This document shows positions 9,183 to 19,647 of a DNA stretch of 64,000 bases, piece after piece. Source of the stretch: Linderina pennispora. Its lineage: Eukaryota; Kickxellomycota; Kickxellomycetes; Kickxellales; Kickxellaceae. The notes under the pieces were generated by a model. That model ran no database searches. It saw only the letters and a list, made by a program, of their open reading frames with translations, and was not told where the DNA came from. The position numbers and the translations under genes were made by a program. The stretch is taken from positions 21,227 to 85,226 of the forward strand of contig NW_024468275.1 of assembly GCF_002104995.1 (NCBI RefSeq), given 5' to 3'. How positions within the stretch are numbered: position 1 is the first letter of the stretch; each line of letters begins with the position of its first letter.

Positions 9183-10757
9183 ATGACACTGTGCCGGCTG
9201 CAGACGCTGCTTCGTTTACCTGTCCACCGACGCCAGCCACTCGCGGTCAAGCTGCTGAAGCGGACATTGATCCAACCGTCGTTTAATTACAAGTATATCC
9301 GGGACAATGCAGACGAGCTGCTGGAGAATGCCAAGCAGCGCAACGTACATGACGCACAGCCTCACCGAGTAGGCATTCTGTATGACGAGTTTCGGGATAT
9401 AACGTCGCAGATCAACGAGCGCCGCAGCGAACTCAATGTCCTATCCAAACAGCTGGCACAGCAAGCCAAGTACAAGGGGCTGCAGGTCAACGCTGAGGAG
9501 CACAGGGCGATGATGAGCGATCTGCGGAGTCAGGCTAAATCGTGCAAAACTCTAGTCCAGGAGCTGGAGCGCAAAGTCAGTGGCGTCGAGGCAGAGTTGA
9601 TGCATGAAGCAGCAAAAATCCCAAACCTGACACACCCGGACACACCAGTGGGTGGCGAATCGAATGCGCGAACAGTCAGAATCGAAGGTTTGCTACACAC
9701 GGTTGACCGGATACCTAACAACCCAAGCGATCTGTCACATCTGTCCAGTGTCGAGTTCCGCGATCACTACGATTTGGTACGCGACCTTGATATTGTCGAC
9801 ATGCAGGCTGGAGCGCAGGTAGCTGGCAGCAGATTCCACTACTGGAAGGGGGCTGGGGCGCTGCTTGAGCTAGCACTGGTGCAGTATGCAATGACTAGAG
9901 CGAGCGCAGCAGGATTCATTCCGCATATCACTCCTGATGTCGCACGCAGCAGTATTGTTGGCGCATGCGGGTTCCGGCCGCGCTCCAGTGCCGAGGAGTT
10001 GGAGCTGGACAATGCGCTCAGTGGCGATCTCAAGGCTAAGGATAACAGCCAGCCATCGGGCGAGGCTAGCCAGATCTACCGGGCCATCCCGGTTGCTGAG
10101 GAATCGCGCAACGACGATAATAATGACTCCGACCCACTGTGTCTGGTTGCTACGGCAGAGATTCCGCTGGTGGCAATGAAGCAGAAACAGATCCTTGATG
10201 GGGCAACACTTCCATACGCAGTGGCCGGACTCAGCCATTGCTTCCGTGCCGAGGCCGGTGCGCGTGGACGCGACACCCGCGGAATCTACCGGCTGCACCA
10301 GTTCACAAAGGTCGAGCTGGTATCGCTCGCGTTGCCAGAGCAGAGCCAGACCGAACTGGAGCGCTTGGTGGGCTTCCAGACATCACTGTACCGAGATCTG
10401 GGACTGACGTTCCGCATCTTGCAGATGCCTACGCATGAGCTGGGCGCCAGTGCATTCCAAAAGTTTGACATTGAGGCGTGGATGCCTGGACGCAAGGCGT
10501 GGGGGGAAATCTCGAGCGCATCAAACTGCACCGATTACCAAGCGAGACGGCTCGGCATTCGTGCTCGTGTGGCTGGCGGGGATGGTGGGCCCCCGGTGTT
10601 TGTCCATACGCTGAACGCGACGGCGATTGCTGTACCGCGTTTGGCTGTGGCACTGCTCGAGTCGTTCCAGCGTCCGGGAGGCGAAGTGGTTGTGCCGCAG
10701 GTGCTCCGGCCGTGGATGATGGGCATGGATGTGCTCAGGCGGCCGGCTAGCAGCTGA
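9183..10757 (+). CDS. Seryl-tRNA synthetase, probably mitochondrial
   Basis: A 524-residue class II aminoacyl-tRNA synthetase that charges tRNA-Ser. Order: a basic, hydroxyl- and Leu-rich N-terminus without acidic residues (a mitochondrial presequence type), the coiled-coil tRNA-binding arm (about residues 50-140), then the catalytic core with motif 2 (FRAEAGARGRDTRGIYR) and motif 3 (NATAIAVPRLAVALLES). ATG 9183 is the first Met of the frame and gives the presequence. An insertion of about 45 polar residues (SSAEELEL... to ...NDSD) lies before the ATP-binding region and is unusual. It is a single exon. The mitochondrial assignment rests on the presequence and on divergence of motif 3 from the usual NGSxLA form. 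Confidence 0.88.
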   Translation: MTLCRLQTLLRLPVHRRQPLAVKLLKRTLIQPSFNYKYIRDNADELLENAKQRNVHDAQPHRVGILYDEFRDITSQINERRSELNVLSKQLAQQAKYKGLQVNAEEHRAMMSDLRSQAKSCKTLVQELERKVSGVEAELMHEAAKIPNLTHPDTPVGGESNARTVRIEGLLHTVDRIPNNPSDLSHLSSVEFRDHYDLVRDLDIVDMQAGAQVAGSRFHYWKGAGALLELALVQYAMTRASAAGFIPHITPDVARSSIVGACGFRPRSSAEELELDNALSGDLKAKDNSQPSGEASQIYRAIPVAEESRNDDNNDSDPLCLVATAEIPLVAMKQKQILDGATLPYAVAGLSHCFRAEAGARGRDTRGIYRLHQFTKVELVSLALPEQSQTELERLVGFQTSLYRDLGLTFRILQMPTHELGASAFQKFDIEAWMPGRKAWGEISSASNCTDYQARRLGIRARVAGGDGGPPVFVHTLNATAIAVPRLAVALLESFQRPGGEVVVPQVLRPWMMGMDVLRRPASS

Positions 10758-11114
10758 TATTAGCAGGGCAGCTAGCAGTTCCTTTTTGGCGCACGCATGT
10801 GTAGCCTGCAGCCCAGTGCAGCATGCAGCACATATTGGCAATGCACGGACATGCGCGACATGCCACAGCCCCATGGCATCCGTGTCACCGAGTGGGAGCC
10901 GAAAATTTAATCATCCGGCTTCCTGCCAGGTCCCCTCAATGAGGAGTTTTGTCGGACAAGGGAGAGGCGGTTCGGTTTAAATATGCGCTCATCCAGCCCA
11001 GTCGCCTGGCCCCAATTGACTTTTTCTCCTCAACTTTAATCTCTGCTCTTCTGCACTAGTGCTGGTAGCTTTTTGGTTTTCGCATATTAATTGACGCCAC
11101 CCTTCCAGCCAATA
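10758..11114 (+). promoter_or_regulatory. Intergenic region before the ligase pseudogene
   Basis: GTTTAAATATG near 10975 is a TATA-like element, 140 bp before the ligase ATG. Nothing else is recognised. Confidence 0.4.
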
Positions 11115-12813
11115 ATGCCAGTGAGCTCACCAATCGCCAATGTCGCGATTCCAGACCAGGACATCACATCGTACTTCTTCGAGCAGGCACAGCGCCGGGT
11201 AGACCGGCTGGGCACGCAGGGCTGCACAGAGCCTGCAATTGTCACCGACGCACAGACCAAAGCGACGCTGCGCTTCTCTGATATCAAGTGCCAGGCACAG
11301 GCGAATCGCTGGATTTCTCCGGTCGCTTGGGTTCGGCGGACCGGCTCAGGGCAGTAATCTACCTGACGGGCTCAACGACGTCGCTGCAGTGCTCGCGCCC
11401 AACGACATTGCGTTCAGCGCCATCCACTTTGGCACGCTGATTGCAGGCGGCACATACATGGCCGTCAACCCCCAGCAGAGTGTGCAGGCCCTGGCACACC
11501 AGCTCAAAGACGTTGACGCGCGTGTTGTGTTCACTACAGCCCACCTGCTCCCGGTTCTGCAGCAGGTATGTGACGCAGCAGGCCTGGACATTCCCACATC
11601 CAACATTGTTCTTATCCAGGGCTGCAGCGACGGATTCACAACGCTGGAAACGGCCATTGATGGAGCTGCTGCCATTGAGTCCCACCGAGTCACCAGTCCA
11701 GAAGAGCTTAACCGGGTTGCACTAATCGTATACTCGTCGGGAACGACCGGCAAAGCCAAGGGCATCATGCTAACGCATCGCAACATCGTATCCATGTACG
11801 TCATGGTAGGGCGGATACTCTGCGCGCAGCCACGCACATGGCGACAGCGACTCTGCTGCCAGTGTTCAACCACAGAGCTAATGTTTTGTCAGCCTTGCCG
11901 CTGTACTTCCTGTATGGCCATTGTGTGCTGTGCTACCAACCGCTGACCAGCGGCGACCTGATCGTACAAATGGCTGGGTTTGAGCTCGACCCGTACCTTG
12001 CAGCCATCGACTCATACAAGATCAATCGGCTGAGCCTGACGCCGGCAGTTTTATACGACATCGCAGCAGGGATTACAAAGATAGGTAGCATTGCACAGTC
12101 AGCAGCAACTGGAAACAGGTACGACATTGGCTCTGTCAAGGATGGTCGGGTGTGGCGGGGCGTCCGCTTCCGCATGCGCTGAAGAAGTCGTACTCGCAAG
12201 CTCCTCAATGGGTCGCCGATTATCCAGGGCTATGGCATGGCCTGAGTCGACGTCGATAATCGCCGGCAGTTCCTGGGCCACGCCGTGTGAGGGTGCTGTT
12301 GGAGTGCTGTATCCGAACAGCTCAGCCATGGTCATTGGCACTGACGGACAGGAAACTGGTGGGTTTGGTGAAGCTGTGTGTGAGTGGACCCCATGTGATG
12401 CATGGGTACGTCAATACTGCCACGTCACCAGTTGCCAGCGGCTTTTTGCGCACAGGCGACTATGCACGCGTGAGCACCGATGGCCATGTGTTTTTGCGTG
12501 GACGAATTGCCGACATAGTGTATACAGCAGAGGGAGCCGTGGTTCCTACCGATGTGGAGAATGCTCTGGCCGAACTGCTCGCTGGTCAGGGATTGCGCTG
12601 TCAAGGGCGAGGGCCCGAAGGGTTTCGGCGATGCCCGTCGCCTATATCGTGCCCAGGGAGGCTGCTGCTAGCGACAATACGCTGCAGCAGATATCCCAGT
12701 GGGCCAAGACGCACACAGGAGTCGCCGTCGAGTGCAGAGCGGTCGAGGCTATCCCGAAAAGCCCTGCAGGAAAGGTGCTCCGCTATTTGCTGGGCCAGGC
12801 AAGTGCGCAGTAA
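11115..12813 (+). pseudogene. Acyl-CoA ligase / 4-coumarate-CoA-ligase-like, frameshifted
   Basis: Reading from ATG 11115, the protein of an AMP-binding (ANL superfamily) ligase can be followed to TAA 12811-12813, but only by changing frame several times: near 11313, 11830, 12150-12190, 12240, 12360 and 12600. Diagnostic parts are visible: the nucleotide-binding loop YSSGTTGKAKGIMLTHRN, the core LSALPLYFLYGH, QGYGM, the hinge region TGDYARVSTDGHVFLRGR and the C-terminal lysine motif SPAGKVLRYLL. Such enzymes activate fatty or aromatic acids with ATP and CoA. The many indels argue for a pseudogene; a poor-quality consensus is the alternative. Confidence 0.8.
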
Positions 12814-13208
12814 AGCACCGCCAAGAGAGCTAGAGTTCGAGAACCAACTTCGCTGTCTTGGCTGTGCCGGTTGTGTGGCCAGAAATAAGCACTTACTGCT
12901 GGCTGGAAGGCAGGGCCAGCAGCAGGGCTGCGTGCCTCCGCATCCTCTCCAGGCGTCTAGCAGCTGCACGTTGCCTCTTCCCAGCCTCATTGCCCGCCTT
13001 TTTGCTAGTATACAGCTTTCACTTTAGGAATTCACCATTTTCGTACTCTCATTTCTGCGTGCATGGCCCGTGTAGAGACCGCAACCTGTATGCAAGGGAC
13101 GCCAGACTCGCTGGGCCACTGTGCCGGGCTTGCCAAGCGCTTACTCACTGACAGCCCTGTCAAGCTCCCGCTCGCCAGTGAGTCCACCACAGCCGCACGG
13201 CCAGAAGC
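12814..13208. other. Intergenic, nothing recognised
   Basis: Between the ligase remnant and the DGAT2 gene. A TATA-like TAGTATACAG lies near 13005. No supported ORF. Confidence 0.4.
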
Positions 13209-14294
13209 ATGGTCCAGCGTCCGAGTCTGCCGCAGCTCTGGGCATCAACCGGCGAACCCCCAGTTCAGCACATAGGCTCCACAGGAGCAGAGACAGAAAC
13301 CGAGCCGCTGGTTTTCGATCCCGAACCTGAGGTTCTGGAACTGTCGCGGCAAGGCGGACTAGCAGGCATCGTGCAGCCGGTAGCTGCAACAGTGTTCACA
13401 GCCCTGATATTTGTGCTGCCCGTTCTTTTCATTCTGGCCTTTGTATATCTGCCGTTGCTGCGCATCCCGCTCGCACTGTATGTAGTATTCTGCTACAACG
13501 ACCCGGCCATCAGCAATGGGGTAGGGCGCCCAGCATTGTGGGTGCGGCGCTTGGGTATATGGCGGCACATCAGTGCGTACTTCCCGGTGCGTGTGGTGCT
13601 GGAGCAGCGCCTGGATCCGAAGCAGTCGTATCTCCTGGGGATTGCGCCGCATGGCATCCTGGCCTTTGGCGGACAGGTCGCAGTGGGGGCGCAGAGCAGC
13701 GCCCTGTACCGTGCACTGGAAGGGACCACAGTGCATGTAGCTGCACTCCGTCCAGCATTGACACTGCCAGTATTCCGCGACTACCTGCTGGCACTGGGAG
13801 CGATTGCATCGTCGCGAGCGGCGATCCGCGAGTGTTTGGCGCGGGGAAAGGGACACAGCGTCGGGATCGTTGTGGGCGGTGCCAAGGAGAGTCTGTATAC
13901 AAACCCAGGCCACCGCAAAATTGTCATGCGCCATCGCAAGGGATTCGTGCGGGAGGCCATCATGGCTGGCGCTCCGCTCGTGCCTGTCTACGTGTTTGGC
14001 GAGAACGATATCTTCACACAAGTCATGCACCCGCCATTGCGCAGGCTCCAAAAGTGGCTGCAAACAAAAGTCAAGTTTGCACTGCCAGTATTCTACGGCC
14101 GCCTTGGCATGGTGCCGCGCCGCTCTCCGCTGACCGTTGCTATAGGAACGCCAATTGCTGTGCCCAAGATCGAGGCACCGACTGCAGATGAGATAGACCG
14201 TGTTCATGCTGACTTCATCCTTCAAATGGGCCGCCTGTACTCCAGGTTCCAGCCCATATATGATCCGCAGGGCGGAGACCTTGTAATCATCTAG
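13209..14294 (+). CDS. Diacylglycerol O-acyltransferase 2 (DGAT2 family)
   Basis: 361 residues; makes triacylglycerol from diacylglycerol and acyl-CoA at the ER/lipid-droplet surface. A hydrophobic hairpin (about residues 55-95) is followed by the family signatures: YFP (HISAYFPV), the active-site motif as APHG where most members have HPHG, and RKGFVREAIMAGAPLVPVY followed by FGEND. The catalytic-type His is kept; only the first position of the motif differs. ATG 13209 is the first Met and leaves a short polar tail before the membrane segment. It is a single exon, and length and motif order are normal for fungal DGAT2. Confidence 0.9.
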   Translation: MVQRPSLPQLWASTGEPPVQHIGSTGAETETEPLVFDPEPEVLELSRQGGLAGIVQPVAATVFTALIFVLPVLFILAFVYLPLLRIPLALYVVFCYNDPAISNGVGRPALWVRRLGIWRHISAYFPVRVVLEQRLDPKQSYLLGIAPHGILAFGGQVAVGAQSSALYRALEGTTVHVAALRPALTLPVFRDYLLALGAIASSRAAIRECLARGKGHSVGIVVGGAKESLYTNPGHRKIVMRHRKGFVREAIMAGAPLVPVYVFGENDIFTQVMHPPLRRLQKWLQTKVKFALPVFYGRLGMVPRRSPLTVAIGTPIAVPKIEAPTADEIDRVHADFILQMGRLYSRFQPIYDPQGGDLVII

Positions 14295-14361
14295 TGCTCA
14301 GCTAGTTTATCCGTGCTATTTGTAATACTACAGCTCTACTTCTTCGTCCAAGTATTCTATC

Positions 14362-14637
14362 ATGAAGCATCCGCCTGGATCTCTTTTGTGGAGCAGGACT
14401 CGTAGACCAGTACAGGCCCTGCGGCAGTTTAGTCGCAAGCCAAATGACACGCAGCGTGCTGCTGCACATAGCAGCCGGAAGGAGCAGTTTGCTGTATACC
14501 GGATCGATACCAACGGCGTCCAGCATCCGCTGCAGAGAAAGTACAACACGCGGGCGGAAGCAGAGCGCATTGCCTCCCACTACGATAGTCTTGGGCACAA
14601 GAACGGGTATTTTGTCAAGCGTGTCACTGGGGGCTAG
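14362..14637 (+). CDS. Small hypothetical protein, 91 aa
   Basis: An ATG-led frame with a basic N-terminus (Arg/Ser-rich, possibly a mitochondrial presequence) and a C-terminal stretch rich in charged and aromatic residues (FAVYRIDTNGV, YNTRAEAERIASHYDS). Codon use fits the neighbours. It ends 31 bp before the end of the convergent vezatin-like gene. I do not recognise a family. A chance ORF is possible. Confidence 0.45.
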   Translation: MKHPPGSLLWSRTRRPVQALRQFSRKPNDTQRAAAHSSRKEQFAVYRIDTNGVQHPLQRKYNTRAEAERIASHYDSLGHKNGYFVKRVTGG

Positions 14638-14668
14638 AATAGCTGGCACATGAGCTGCTGTGGTCGCA

Positions 14669-16099
14669 TCATTTCCTAGACCTTTCGTCAATGGCAGACC
14701 GAAGCTCGTTCAACATGCTGTGGATGTCGTTTCTGCGCTCGCGCGCCTCGATCTCGCCCTCACGTTTCTGGCGTTGCAGCCGGATACGCTCACTGCGGTC
14801 AAGGAGCTGCGGTTTTCTGTTAGAGCTCTGCCCACGCGACTCCTGGATCGCTGGATCGGCCTCGAAGGTTTGCTCAGGAACATCCAAGTCGTTCAGGTCA
14901 AACCCCGAGTACCCTAATACGCGTGCACCACCGGAAATATCGTGTTGGTCAATCACACAGTTTGTGCTTTCTCTGGAGCTGCTCGACGCCTGTGGCCCCT
15001 CACTACCATCGCATGTCAAGACCGTCAGTGCTGCCTGGTATTGGGCATTGAGGGTGTCCAGTTCTGCCTTTAGTGATGAAAACAGCCGGGCTGTTGCTTC
15101 TGGGCTAGGTCGGTTTACCGCACCGCTGTTCAACTCCTGGCACCCGTCATCATCCAGCCCAATGCTTTCACGGCAGACTATCATTTTCGCCCTAAGAGTA
15201 TGCAGGGATTCTGACATGGCACTGAGCAGCCGAAGCAGCGGGTGTTGGCTAAGCGTGCGGTCAGACTTGATATCCATCAGCAATGCCCACTGTGCCGAGG
15301 TATGCGCCGAATTTTCGACCTTCCGTATCATGTCTACACCCTTTTCTGATGCAGCTCTGATATGTGCAAACATGGCCAGTGCCTTTCCCGAAAGTTCACT
15401 CCGCAGTGCTGCAGCGGAGTTCATCGTGGGTAAGGACAGTGGCTCGGCAGTGTCAAGCACTCGCTGCAGCCATCGCCGGCGTAGACCAAAGTGCAGCTCA
15501 AACCGGGCCCGTAGTACTTCGAGTGGCAGCCCGCTGTCGCTAAAATCGGTGTGCTGGGTGAACTTTTCTCTGGTTTGCGATAGTTCAAGCAGGGTATCCT
15601 GGTCGGCAACCTGCTCAACAGCTAATGCAACCGCGTCAAACGATTCGCGCAATGCCTCACCAACTGCAGTGCGTAGGTATACTGCAGTGCGCATGGCTCC
15701 ACGGCCTGGTCGGGCATCAACACCAGGTATGGAGCTGGGTGATGCCCAGCGAAACCCACGAGCTACAAGCTCAGTCTCCTGTACCAACCGCAGCGCGCGC
15801 TGTATCGCTACGTCTAGCACACGGCTCGATTGACACATGTCCGCAAGACTGTCAATATACTCGGCTCGATGTGCTGCTGCTATTTGACTGGAGTACTTGT
15901 GCCATGATGACCAAACGACTGCAGCAGCTATGAGTGCACTCAGGGCCATCAGAGCTGGCCGTACGCTGCTTCTAGTCCTGAATAGGACAGCGGCACCAAG
16001 CACCAACGGCCCAACCGTATGCTTGGCTATGTCGTTACTACGACTGCTGCGCGGTCTTAGATCGCCCAATTGCTGGCTAGGCATATCAGTGGCATGCAT
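14669..16099 (-). CDS. Vezatin/Inp2-like membrane protein
   Basis: 476 residues. After a short polar start come two hydrophobic segments (about residues 28-65), then LADMCQSSRVLDVAIQRA followed by LRLVQETELVARGFR. This pattern resembles the vezatin / myosin-binding domain, which in yeast Inp2 links peroxisomes to a class V myosin. The C-terminus is a charged helical region (RIRLQRQKREGEIEARE). In the family the membrane pair is usually preceded by more residues, and here a Tc1-type terminus begins at 16108, nine bases before the ATG. The original 5' end may thus have been displaced. The assignment is from motif memory. Confidence 0.55.
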   Translation of the reverse strand: MHATDMPSQQLGDLRPRSSRSNDIAKHTVGPLVLGAAVLFRTRSSVRPALMALSALIAAAVVWSSWHKYSSQIAAAHRAEYIDSLADMCQSSRVLDVAIQRALRLVQETELVARGFRWASPSSIPGVDARPGRGAMRTAVYLRTAVGEALRESFDAVALAVEQVADQDTLLELSQTREKFTQHTDFSDSGLPLEVLRARFELHFGLRRRWLQRVLDTAEPLSLPTMNSAAALRSELSGKALAMFAHIRAASEKGVDMIRKVENSAHTSAQWALLMDIKSDRTLSQHPLLRLLSAMSESLHTLRAKMIVCRESIGLDDDGCQELNSGAVNRPSPEATARLFSSLKAELDTLNAQYQAALTVLTCDGSEGPQASSSSRESTNCVIDQHDISGGARVLGYSGFDLNDLDVPEQTFEADPAIQESRGQSSNRKPQLLDRSERIRLQRQKREGEIEARERRNDIHSMLNELRSAIDERSRK

Positions 16100-16107
16100 G
16101 TGGCTAG

Positions 16108-16895
16108 TACACTGAGCGGCAAAATTGAGTCACAAAATTTTTTCTTCAGAAAATGCCTGATTTAGGAAAAATTAGTAATGCGATACCCTTAATAGTGGGG
16201 TATGCATATCACTTGCTTGCAATGATGAGTACTGTTAAAGATTTATGTTTTTAGAATGTTGCACTCCTTTGTAATTAGTATCTTTTGAAAAAGCAGTAAT
16301 TTTTGGTAATGCTCATTTTTGACCTTTACTAATTTCGATAGTTAGTTTTATGCCCACAACATCAAAGGAATAATTCCAAATTTTAGCCATCGATACAACA
16401 GCATTCTCTCTTCCACATCCATACCTCAGTCCCTTTCTAGCTATGCGTAAAAAACTACAGTCACCACAAAAAAACATGTCCAATATCTTCTATCAAAACC
16501 CCTATCAAGTCGGCAAATTGCATTGAGCATAGGAGTTCCTCTCTATGTTACGTTGTGCTTGAGCAATGCGTGATACAATGGATTGGGAGACCCCTATGCT
16601 CAATGCAATTTGCCGACTTGATAGGGGTTTTGATAGAAGATATTGGACATGTTTTTTTGTGGTGACTGTAGTTTTTTAGGAATGTCTAGAAAGGGAATAA
16701 GATATAGATGAGGAAGAGAGAATGCTGTTGTGTTAATGGCTAAAATTTGGAATTATTCCTTTGATGGTGTGGGCATAAAACTAACTATCGAAATTAGTAA
16801 AGGTCAAAAATGAGCATTACCAAAAATTACTGCTTTTTCAAAAGATATTAATTACAAAGGAGTGCAACATTCTAAAAACATAAATCTTAAACAGT
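16108..16895. mobile_element. Fold-back Tc1 derivative
   Basis: The left terminus is TACACTGAGCGGCAAAATTG. From about 16228 the sequence reads into a nearly perfect inverted repeat: left arm to 16533, loop of about 58 nt, right arm 16592-16894. Each arm corresponds to the 5' part of the Tc1 element at 20891-22475 (the region before the helix-turn-helix). The loop encodes a short part of the transposase HTH. The right terminus is missing; a family-B MITE begins at 16896. Confidence 0.75.
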
Positions 16896-17097
16896 GGAGG
16901 CCATTCACAAATATGAAAGTATAAAGAAACTTTTTATATTGTATCAGAATAACTAATTAATAAATAATAAATCAATTATCAGCTGTTGACAAATATCTTA
17001 AAAATCAGTATGTTTACTAATGGCCAAAAAGATTCTAGCAACTAGATTAACAAATAAACAAAAAAGTAAGAAAGGGCACTTCTCCAAAACCCCCATT
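16896..17097. mobile_element. Family-B MITE, truncated
   Basis: It starts GGAGGCCATTCACAAATATG, continues as in other family-B copies and stops inside the hairpin (TCTCCAAAACCCCCA), where a family-A element begins. Confidence 0.6.
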
Positions 17098-17558
17098 GGA
17101 GGTCATTCAGAGATAGTTATCTGCACAACAATTATTTGTGCATATTGAAACTATTGGCAATTTCAGTGAAATAATAATTTCACCCAAACAGCCATCGGCA
17201 TCTTGGAAAAGTTTCAGTGAACATAATTTCCTTGTGGTTGCTTAGCCACATCTATTGAGATATTGACTTTTATTGCCCAATGATAATTACCCCCAAATAT
17301 GCAAAGTTTTTCTTTCTGGTTTAAATTATGTTCAGTGAAACTTTTCCAAGATGCCGATGGCGGTTTGGGTGAAATGGCAAAAAAAATATTTGTATTTTTA
17401 TAATCAATTATACACATAAAAACACTCTGGACACAACAATTATAAATATCTGTTCCAAAAATATCTAGTAGCAAAAAATGGTTCTGAAAACGATTATTTA
17501 ATTATCTATCTAATAAAATTGTAATTTACTAATATTTACAAGTCCAGGAATGACCCCC
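17098..17558. mobile_element. Family-A MITE
   Basis: GGAGGTCATTCAGAG at the left, CAGGAATGACCCCC at the right, internal inverted repeat well conserved. No clear target duplication, consistent with later rearrangement. Confidence 0.75.
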
Positions 17559-19360
17559 AAAGTATCTACCCCAAATATTGCAATAGCTAGTTCATTGTTA
17601 ACAGTGATGTTTGCTACTATGGCTGATCACAAAATATATCTACAGAATTATGACATCACAATGGATTGTATAAATATCTCATCTAGAAATATTATCTATA
17701 AATACCTTTTAGAAAGAGGAGTTGAAAAGAAAGATGTTGTAGATGATTTACACAAGTCTGGCTCTAACTGCATTAGCTGGTTTACAAAGAAAGGAGATGT
17801 TAAAGTTAAGAACAAAATTTACAACAAGTTTATTCAACTTCTTGAGAGTGGTGAAGTTCGTAATCCTCTTAGTTCAAAACTTTCTGAATTTGTAATGCCA
17901 ACTTTGCACAACTTTGGAGAAACATTGTATGCTTGCAGAAACTCTGGTTTGACTAGGATAGAACTAACTGTACATTCTTCTCAGATGCAAACATTTAAAT
18001 GGAATAGCAACTTGCTTCTTAACACAGTTCAGTTCATGAATGAATGCAGAACATTTGCAACTTCTTATGAAAAGCAGTGGATGGCACTTGTTGATAAGGT
18101 TAGTAGTTGTTATACAGTTTGTATTTATGTGAGACAACAGCATACTCTAGCATATTGTCATTTGTTTAAGGGGGTCATTCCTGGACTTGTAAATTTTAGA
18201 TATTTGCAATTTACTTAGTTAGATATTTGATTAATCGTTTTCAGAACAGTTTTTTGCTACTAATTATTTTTATCATGGTTAATATTAATTATTGTGTCCA
18301 GAATGTTTCTGTGCTTATAATTGATTTTAAAAATACAAATATTTTTTTTGCCATTTCACCCAAACCGCCATCGGCATCTTGGAAAAGTTTCAGTGAACAT
18401 AATTTCCTTGTGGTTGCTTAGCCACATCTATTGAGATATTGACTTTTGTTGCCCAATGATAATTAACCCCAAATATGCAAAGTTTTTCTTTCTGGTTGAA
18501 ATTATGTTCACTGAAACTTTTCCAAGATGCCGATGGCGGTTTGGGTGAAATTTTTATTTCACTGAAATTGCCAATAGTTTCAATATACACAAATAATTGT
18601 TGTGCAGATAACTATCTCTGAATGACCTCCTAACTCTATCACATCAAAGAAGCAAGGAATTATTATTAAGCTAAATAAGAATGATGATCCAATGGTAGTT
18701 GTAGCTAATCTTTCATTCAACAATAGACCTACACTTTATCAAATATATGATTCACTTGAGAGTGGTCTTGAAATAGAAAAAGTTCTTAAAAGAGTTGATG
18801 AGAATATAACTATTGTTCCAAGTTAGAGAAACTCCTTCTGGTCAACTTATCCTACAACTAAGCAGTATCATACTTTTGAAGAGATGGGATTAGTTAACTA
18901 CAAAGGAATGCATATTGGTTGGATAGATAGCAAGCAAGCAAAGAGTAAGATATGTCTATCAGAAATGTCAGAGGTTGATTATTCTGTAAAAGAGGAAAAC
19001 ATCAATGCATTAACAACAGCAATAGACAATATCACACTTGATGAAACTAGCCATATATTTATCAAAGAGAATACAGATCTGAAACCATCATTGTATAGAG
19101 TTGCTTACAATGTTCTTCAATTAGATGATGAATTTATAGTTACACATTATGCACTCCATACTTTTAGAGGACATTCATACTTCTATGTTGATATTCATAT
19201 TAAAGGGAGAGATAAACAGCCAACTCTTATTAGGATACCAGCTGACAGTTCTATTGGAAATGCAATTTCTCAATAGCTAGGAGGAACAAAGCAACAAATA
19301 CATCTAAGAGTTGTAAGTGTGGGATATAGAACAATCACAGTTGAATAGCAGCCATTTTAA
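17559..19360 (+). pseudogene. Unrecognised long ORF of an AT-rich mobile element, split by a MITE
   Basis: An open frame from before 17559 to 18169 continues after a family-A MITE (18170-18630) at 18634 and ends at TAA 19358-19360. The MITE plus one TAA target copy is 464 bp, exactly the shift between the two frames, so the pre-insertion gene was continuous. It has no TAA or TGA inside but three in-frame TAGs (18824, 19274, 19346). The protein is charged and AT-codon biased, with segments such as CISWFTKKGDVKV and GLTRIELTVHSS. The latter reminds me faintly of replication-initiator proteins, but I do not assign a family. The 5' end is lost under the MITE at 17098-17558. Confidence 0.55.
18170..18630. 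mobile_element. Family-A MITE with TAA target duplication, inside an ORF
   Basis: GGGGGTCATTCCTGG at the left, GAATGACCTCC at the right, flanked by TAA at 18167-18169 and 18631-18633. Its two internal arms are almost identical, indicating a young copy. Confidence 0.85.
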
Positions 19361-19596
19361 AACATAGCATAAGCAACCATTCTCTCCATATCTCTATGGA
19401 AAGTTTGACAAACATCATACACATGTTCAACCCTTACCTCACAATCAGTAGCAATATGTTAGATCCAATTATGCACTTGTATTGCTAGGTCATCACTCAT
19501 ATCAAAGTCATGAATAAGTAGCAGAGTAAGCATATCTCTTTCTTCCTCACACATCTCAGCTAAATGTTGCTTGAAGAAGTTCTGGAATGATCCCAT
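19357..19596 (-). pseudogene. Small opposite-strand ORF of the AT-rich element
   Basis: An ATG at 19596 opens an 80-codon minus-strand frame ending at TAA 19357-19359, with one internal TAA (in the middle, after ...HNWI). The product would be acidic and helical (EMCEEERDMLTLLLIHDFD). It converges on the long ORF (overlap at the stop codons) and lies just before the transposase start. Compact, non-overlapping packing supports it being a real gene of the element. Function unknown. Confidence 0.4.
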
Positions 19597-19647
19597 TTTC
19601 TAAAATTGATAAAAGTTGAAATTTTAATTTATGACTACCTCACACTG

